Source: an uncultured Clostridia bacterium
Lineage (GTDB): Bacteria > Bacillota > Clostridia > TANB77 > CAG-508
Assembly: GCA_934133165.1 (NCBI GenBank)
Contig: CAKPAW010000001.1
Coordinates: forward strand, 310,001-374,000
Length of the DNA: 64,000 bases
Reading direction: 5' to 3'
This document shows, piece by piece, positions 34,101 to 43,100 of the stretch; positions within the stretch are counted from its first letter, which is position 1; every line of letters begins with the position of its first letter. Under the pieces are notes generated by a model. It did not search any database, was not told the origin of the DNA, and saw only the letters and a program-made list of their open reading frames with translations. A program made the position numbers and the translations under genes.

Positions 34101-37100
34101 CTTTTGTATTGCTTATACAAGTTAATGTCTTTTTATCTGAAGCTGTACTATCTCCTATTTGTCCATAACTATTTTTACCTGATGCCCATACTTTTCCGTC
34201 ATTTGTAACTATAGTTACTGTATTTGCTCCTACTGCTACATCTAATATTTCTGTAACAGTTTCTTTATTTGCATATTTTAATACTACTGGAATTTTTGCA
34301 TTTGCTGTAGTATTGTTTCCAAATTGTGAATTAGCATTATTTCCCCATAATACTGCTGTTCCGTCTTCCAATACTGCTATAGTATTTTCATTTCCAGCTT
34401 CTATATGTTTTACATTTGTTAAATAATCTGTGCCATTTACTGCTAAAACTTTTCCAAATGTATATCTATCTGATGTTAAGTTATTTCCTAAATTTCCATA
34501 CGCATTAAAACCACTTGATAATACTTCTCCTGCTTCTGTTAATACTAATATTGTATTATTTTCTACAGTCGCTTCTATTGCATTGGTTACTTTTGCTATT
34601 TTTGTTGGTAAATATTTATCTACTTTATTTCCTAAACCTAGTTGTCCTCTTCCATTATAGCCCCATACATAAAGTTCTCCGTCATGTGTAATAGCAACTG
34701 AAGTTTGATTAAATCCTGCTATAGAAGATATTCCACTTAATTTTATTTTAGTTGGTTTTGTTCTAGTATTTGTAGTTCCGTCTCCTAGTTGTCCTCTTCC
34801 ATTATAGCCCCAAGTATATACTTGTCCATTATTATTTAATGCCATAGAATTATACGTACTTGCAACTATTTGTTTTATATTTTCTAATCCTTGAATTTTT
34901 ATAGGTGTATTTCTATTTACTGTAGTTCCATCACCTAATTGTCCATATGTATTTGAACCAAATGCATATACATTTCCATCTTTATCTAATAATAAAGTAT
35001 GTGTATCTCCTGCTGATATATCTATTATGTTTTCAATATCAACTTTTGTTGGTTTATATTTACTTGTTAAATCGCCTAATCCTAATTGTCCATTACTATT
35101 TAATCCCCATGTCCATACTGTTCCGTCAGCTTTTAAAGCCACTGTATAGTTTGAACCATTTACAATTTTAACATAAGCTTTTTCATCTTTTTCTATTACT
35201 TCTACATCAACAATAATTCTATTTGGTAATTTATTTGTTGTAACTTCTATTTTTGTTTTTCCAAATGCTTTACCTGTAACTACCCCATTTTCATTAATTG
35301 TTGCAACGTTTGCATCTAAACTATTATAGTTTAGTTCCTCGTTTTCAACTATATAATACAATAAGTTGAAACCTAATGTTGTTGCTACATTTACTTGTTC
35401 TTTATTATCTATATTTAATAATAAACGTGTTTTTTCGCATTCTAAGTAAGACTCTGAAATACATTCTGGGTTAACAGAAGAAATTATAGTATCATCTCCC
35501 ATTTCTCCATGAGCATTGTATCCCACAGTATATACAAGTCCATAACTATCTACTATAGCTGATGTTTGATATGTTGCATTTGTTGTTGCAGTCATAGAAA
35601 TTATTTCTTTATCTGATTGTACTAATGTTAATCTTGTCTTTATTGCTGTATCTTTTGCAAATAATTGTCCATAATTATTGTTTCCTGTTACATATATTCC
35701 TGCACTTTCTCCATTTTTGTATACACTTACTATACTTGAGTTTCCACTTGCAAGAACATTTTTTACTTGTGTTAATTGGCTTCCATCTGTTTTAGTCATT
35801 ACTACTGGTAAATTTATAGCTTTAGTTGTTCCTTGAGCCAATTGATAATTTTTATTATATCCCATAGCTACTGCTGTTTTATTTTCTAAAGCAAGTATTG
35901 TATGGTTTTCGCCTACAGAAGCTTGTTTTACTCCTGTTAGTGCTCCAGAATTACTTCCATTTCTAATTTGTGTTGGAATACCTATATTTTTAGTATTGTT
36001 TCCTAAACCTAATTGTCCATATTCATTGTATCCAACTCCCCATGCTGTTCCTCTCGCTTCTACAAAAATTGCATGGTTTCCACCTGCTGCAATTTGCATT
36101 ATTCCTGAAATTCTTGAAACTTTTGTTGGTAATGTATGTGCTACACTATCTACTTTTCCAATTCCAAGTTGTCCATTTGAATTAGAACCCCAACTGTATA
36201 CTGTTCCGTCTGCTAAAAGTGCATAAGAAGCCCAGTTTGATGCTGCTATTTGTACAACATTTTCTAAATAATTTTCCCCTTTTACATCTTTTACTTGTAC
36301 AAATTCACAAGAATTTTCTGTTGTTCCATTGCCTAATTGTCCATAATTATTTTTTCCTACAGCCCATACTGTTCCATCGGCTTTTAATACTAATGTATGT
36401 TCACTTCCTGCTGCTACATCTATTATGTCTGTTTGTTCTTCATTATCTACTGTATAAATATCTGTTTTAGTAGGTTTTGTTCTTGTAACTTTATCATTTA
36501 AACCTAATTGTCCATTACTATTTTGTCCCCATGTCCATACTTCTCCGTTTGCTTTTAAAGCTACAAAATGATTAGCTCCTGCAACTATTTTAGGATATAC
36601 TTTCCCTTCTTTGCTCGTTACATTTACTTTAACTGAAGCATATGTATCTGTATTTTTGTTATATACTCTTATATATGTTGTTCCTTCACCTTGAGCTGTA
36701 ACAATACCATTTTCATCTACAGTTGCTACACTACTATCTATTGATTTAAATGTTACTTCTCCTTGAGCAATACTTTCAGAAATCAAGTTAAATCCTGCTT
36801 TTAAGTTATATGTTATTTTTTCTCCTGTTTCTCCAACTTTAGAATAGTTTATTATTGAAGGATTTACATTCATTCTTACATTACTAATACACATAGGTAT
36901 AGTTAATGTTACATTGTCTCCTATTCCCATTGTTCCATAAGTATTATATCCTACTGTATATACCATTCCATCTATGTCTGCAAATGCTCCTGTAGCACTA
37001 TTTCTTGTTACTGCCATTGCAAGTACTTTTTTACTTTCCTGTACTTTTCTTGCAAAATAAGTTAAAGTCGTATTTGAAGTAAATAATTGTCCATAATTAT

Positions 37101-40100
37101 TTGCTCCCATTACATACATTCCCGCATTTGTTGATACATATGTTACATTTCCTGCTGATACAATGTGTTTTCCTCCACCTAAGTTTGTTGATGTATCATT
37201 TGCCTTTACTTGTCTTGGTTTGCTTAAATAATAAGTTGTACCATTTTCTGAAAAATAACCATCTCTATAATTACTACTTGCTCCTCCTGTTGGTATTATA
37301 TAATATGCTGTTCCATTACTAGAACTTCCAATATAACCAGTTCCTAGTACTGTTCCATCTTGTCTTAGTATCATTGTATGGTTTGCACCTACTGCTATTT
37401 CTTTTACTCCGCTTGCTACCATTTTTTGTGGCAATTTTTGAGTATTTAAATTTCCTAAACCTAATTGTCCATAGCTATTTAGTCCTACTGCCCATACACT
37501 AGTATCAGATAAAAGCATTGCTAAATGATGTGCACCTGCTGAAATTTGCATTATATCTGTCACTTTTTGCATTCTTACTGGATAATTAGAATTTGTAGTA
37601 CTATTGTTTCCAAATTGTCCTTCTGTATTTCTTCCCCATGAATATACATACCCATCTTTTGTTAAAGCATGAGTTGTTTCATCTTCTGCTGTAATTTGAA
37701 TTATATCTTTTAAATATCCTTCACCTGTTGCATCTTTTACTTGAACAAATACATTACTATTTTCAGTATTTCCTGTTCCTAATTGTCCATAATCATTTGC
37801 TCCTGCTTCCCATACTGTTCCATCTTTTCTTAAAATTACTGTAAAGTAATTTCCAGCTGCTATATCTATTGCATCTGTTATTTCTTTTTCTTCTGTTTTG
37901 TCATTGCTAATTTCTAAATATTTAGCTCTTATTGGTTCTGTTTTATTTATTTTATCTCCTAAACCTAATTGACCATAGTTATTAAGTCCCCATGTCCATA
38001 CTGTTCCATTAGCTTTTAGCGCTACAAAGTGACTCGCTCCTCCTACTATTTTAGGTTGCGTAATATTTCCTTCTCCATTTACATTTACTTTTACTGAAGC
38101 ATATATTGAATTTTCGCTATTATATAATTGAATATATGTTGTTCCTATTCCTTTTGCAGTAACTAAACCTTTTTCGTCTACTGTTGCTATTTCTGTGTCT
38201 AAAGATTTAAATTTACATGTTAAACTTGGTATTGTATCTTGAATTAAGTTAAATGCCATTGTAGTGCTATATGTTATAGTTTCTGTTTCTTCTGGTTTAT
38301 TAAAGTTAATTATATTTTTTTCAACATTTAATTTTCTTTCACTTATACATATTGGTGCCGTTAATGTCTCTGTTGTTCCATTTCCTAATTGTCCATAATT
38401 ATTTAATCCTACTGTGTATACCATTCCATTTATATCTGAAAATGCTCCTGAAAATCCATTTTTTGTTGCCGCAACTGTAAGAATATTTTTATCTGTTTGA
38501 ACACTTCTTGCATAATATGTTAAAGCTGTATTTGAAGTAAATAATTGTCCATAATTATTTGCTCCTATTACATACATTCCTGCAGCAGTTGTTACATATG
38601 TTACGTCTCCTGTTGCTACTATATGTTTTCCACCAGTTAACACAGTTTCTGTATTATTTGCTTTTATTTGTCTTAATGAATATATATAATAAGTTGTATT
38701 ATTTTCTGAAAAATAACCATCTCTATAATTACTTCCTGTTCCACCTGTTGGTATAATATAATGTGCTGTTGAATTTGCAGTATTTCCATCATAGCCTGTT
38801 CCCCATACTGTTCCATCTTGTCTTAGTATCATTGTATGATTTGCACCTGCTGCAATTTCTTTTACTCCATTTGTTACCATTCTTTGAGGTAATGTTTGTG
38901 AATTTAAGTTTCCTAATCCTAATTGACCATATTTATTTAATCCTACAGCCCATACACTACTATCTGAAAGTAACATTACTAAATGATTTGCTCCTGCTGA
39001 AATATTTGCTACATTTGATATTTTTTGCATTCTTACTGGATATTTAGAATCTTTTTTATTGTTTATTCCAAATTGTCCCTCTGCATTTTTTCCCCATGAA
39101 TATACATATCCATCTTTTGTTAATACATGAGCTGATTCATCTCCTGCTGTAATTTGAATTATATTTTTTAAATATCCTACACCATTCTCACCTTTTACTT
39201 GTGTAAATAAATTCCTACTTTTTTCACTTTCTATTCCAAGTTGTAAAGCACTATTATTTCCTGCTGTCCATACTGTTCCATCTTTTCTTAAAACCATAGT
39301 AAAGTATTTTCCTGCTGCTACATCTACTACATCTGTTAATTCTACTGCTTCACTGCTTCCATCTTGGTTTACTTTTAAGTATTTTGCTTTTTCTGGTGTA
39401 CTTCTTGTTGTTTCATCTCCTAGTCCTAATTGACCATAGTTATTAAGACCCCATGTCCATACTGTTCCATTGGCCTTTAATGCTACAAAATAGTTTTCTC
39501 CTCCTACTATTTTAGGTTGTGTTATATTTCCTTCTCCATTTACATTTATTTTAACAGAGGCATACATTTCATTAGATTTATTATATAAAGTAATATAAGT
39601 TGTCCCTATTCCTTTTGCTGTAACTACACCATTTTCATCTACTGTTGCTACGCTTACATCTTGTGATGTATATGTACAATCTGCCTTAGGAATTTCATTT
39701 TGTATTAAATTAAATGTCATTCCTGTTGAATATGTTATTTTCTCTGTTTGTCCTATTTTTTCAAAATTTATTATGTTTTTATCTATGTTTATTTTTTTAT
39801 TGCTTATACATATTGGTGCAGTTAATGTCTCTACTGTTCCATTACCTAATTGGCTAAAATTATTTAATCCTACTGTATATATCATTCCATTTATATCTGA
39901 AATTATACCAGTGTTACCATTTCTAGTAACCGCCATTGTAAGAATATTTTTATCAGTTTGAACATCTCTTGCATAATATGTTAAGGCTGTATTTGAAGTA
40001 AATAATTGTCCATAATTATTTATTCCCATTGCATACATTCCTGTTGTAGTTGTTACATATGTTACATTTCCTGCTGCTACTATATGTTTTCCACCACTTA

Positions 40101-43100
40101 AATTTGTTGTTGTATTAACTGCTTTTACTTGTCTTAATGAATGTAAATAATAAGTTGTTCCATTTTCTGAAAAATAATCATCTCTATAATTACTTCCTGT
40201 TCCACCTGTTGGTATAACATAATATGATGTGCTATTTCCAGAACTTCCCATATAACCTGTTCCATATACTGTTCCATTTGTTCTTAATACCATTGTATGA
40301 TTAGCACCTGCTGCTACTTCTTTTGCTCCACTTGCTAACATTCTTTGTGGTAATGTTTGATTAGTTCTATTATATAACCCTAATTGTCCATAATTGTTAT
40401 ATCCTACTGCCCATACACTACTATCTGAAAGTAGCATTACTAAATGATTTGCACCTGCTGAAATATTTGCTACATTTGATATTTTTTGCATTCTTACTGG
40501 ATATTTAGAATTATTTTTATTATTTACTCCAAATTGTCCTTCTGTATTTCTACCCCAAGAATATACATATCCATCTTTTGTTAATGCATGAAGAGTTTCA
40601 TTTTCTGCTGCTATTTTTATTACATTTTGTAAATAATCTCCTTCATCATTTAATCTTACTTTATGGAATATTTCTGTATTTGTATTTGTTCCATCTCCTA
40701 ATTGACCATAGTTATTTTGTCCAACTGTCCATACTGTTCCATCTTTTCTTAATATTGCTGTAAATGATGTTCCTGCTGCTATGTCTATAACATTTTTCAT
40801 ATTTGTTTTTTCAGGTTCTGTTCTTCCTTCTTTATCACCTAGTCCTAGTTGTCCACAGTTATTTAAGCCCCATGTCCATACTGTTCCATCGCCCTTTAAT
40901 GCTACAAAATAATTTTCTCCACCTACTATTTTAGGTTGAGTTATATTTCCTTTACCATTTACATTCACATACACTGTTGAATATAAGTTATTTTCTTTAT
41001 TATATAAAGTAATATAAGTTGTTCCTATTCCTTTTGCTGTAACTACACCATTTTCATCTACTGTTGCAATACTTGTATCCTGTGATGTGTATGTACAATC
41101 TGTTCCTGATAGTTCATTTTGAAGTAAATTAAATCTCATTTTTGTTGTATATTTTATTGTGTCTTTTTCTTCTGGTTCTTCAAAATTAATTATATTTTTT
41201 TCTACATTTATCTTTTTATCACTTATACTTATTGGAGTATATAATGTTTCTACTGTTCCGTTTCCTAATTGTCCACAAGTATTTAATCCAACAGTATATA
41301 CAACTCCATCTTCGTTACAAATAGCACCTGTATTTCCATCTCTTGTTAATGCCATTGCTTGTATATTTTTATCACTTTGGTACAACATTGCATAATAGTA
41401 TTTACTTGTGTTAGATGAAAATAAATTACCATAATTGTTAGCTCCCATTGTGTACATTCCACCACTATTAGTTGTAACATAAGTAGAATCTCCTGAAGCA
41501 GTTATATGTTTACCATTTGATAAATATGTAGATGTATTTGTTGCTTTTACTTGTCTTAATGCATGTATATAGTAAGTTGTACCATTTTCTGAAAAATATC
41601 CATCTCTATAAGATGAGCCTGTACTTCCTAATGGAATAACATAATATGAAGTGCTATTTCCACTACTTCCGTTATAACCTGTTGCATATACTGTTCCATT
41701 TGTTCTTAATACCATTGTATGATTAGCACCTGCTGCTACTTCTTTTGCTCCACTTGCTAACATTTTTTGTGGTATTGTTTGATTAGTTCTATTGTATAAA
41801 CCTAATTGCCCATAATTGTTGTTTCCTACTGCCCATACACTTCCATCTGCACATTGTATTACTAAGTGGTTTGCACCACCTACTATTTGCATTACATTTG
41901 GAACTTTCAACATTTTTTGAGGTATTGTTAATTGTGTTGTTGTTTGAATTCCTAATTGTCCATATCCATTATAACCACATGACCATACTGTTCCGTCAGC
42001 TCTTAATATATGTAATGAATTATCTTCTGCTGCTAGTTGTATTGCATCATTTATATTTTCTATTTGTTTAAATGTATTTCTTGATTCAGTAGTACCATCT
42101 CCTAATTGTCCATTTGCATTACTTCCTGTTGTCCATACTGTTCCATCAGTTTTTAAAACAGCCGTAAAAGCACTTCCTGTAGCTATATCTATTGCATTTG
42201 TCATAGTTGTTTTTGTAGGTTCTGTTCTGTTTTTAGCATCCCCTAGACCTAATTGTCCTACTGTATTTTTTCCCCATGACCATACTGTTCCATCAGATTT
42301 TAATGAAACAAAATATTCTGTTCCACCTGAAATTTTAGCAAATGTTACATTTCCATTTTCTGTAACATTTACTTTCACTGCACCATATATTCCATTTTTA
42401 GTATCTGCAATTCTAATATATGTTGTTCCTTTACCTACTGCTGTTATTTTATTTTCACTTACTGTTACAATACTTGTATCTAATGATTCAAAACTTATTG
42501 ATGTCTCGTTTGGTTCATTTATTATATTTAACTCTTTTGATAAAGTTATTTCTATATCTTTAGTTTCTCCAACCTTCATACTTACAAGACTTGGGTTAGA
42601 TAATATTTTATAATCACTAATGCTATATGGAATATAACCATAAGACACAGCAGTAGTTCCATTTCCTAGTTCACCTTCTGCTGAATATCCTACTGTATAT
42701 ATTCTTCCTATATCATCTATATATGCACCAGTATTACCACTTCTTGTTACTGCCATATCCTTTATTACTTTGCCAGATTGTTGTTTTGTTGAGTAATAAT
42801 ATTGGGATGTACTTGTGTTAAAAAGTGCACCATAAGTATTCAAGCCTGTTGTATATATGCCATCTGTTGCTGTAGCTGCATATGTTACATATCCATTAGC
42901 ACTTATATGTGACACACCTGAAAGATTTGTGTTTACACTTCCATTTTTAATTTGACGAAGTCTATACACTATGTAAGTGGTACCATTCTCTGATAAAGTT
43001 GTATCTCTGTAGTTTGATCCTGTTCCACCAATACCTAATATATAAAATGATTCACTTTTTCCTGAAGCTCCATTATAACCTGTTGCCCATACTGTTCCAT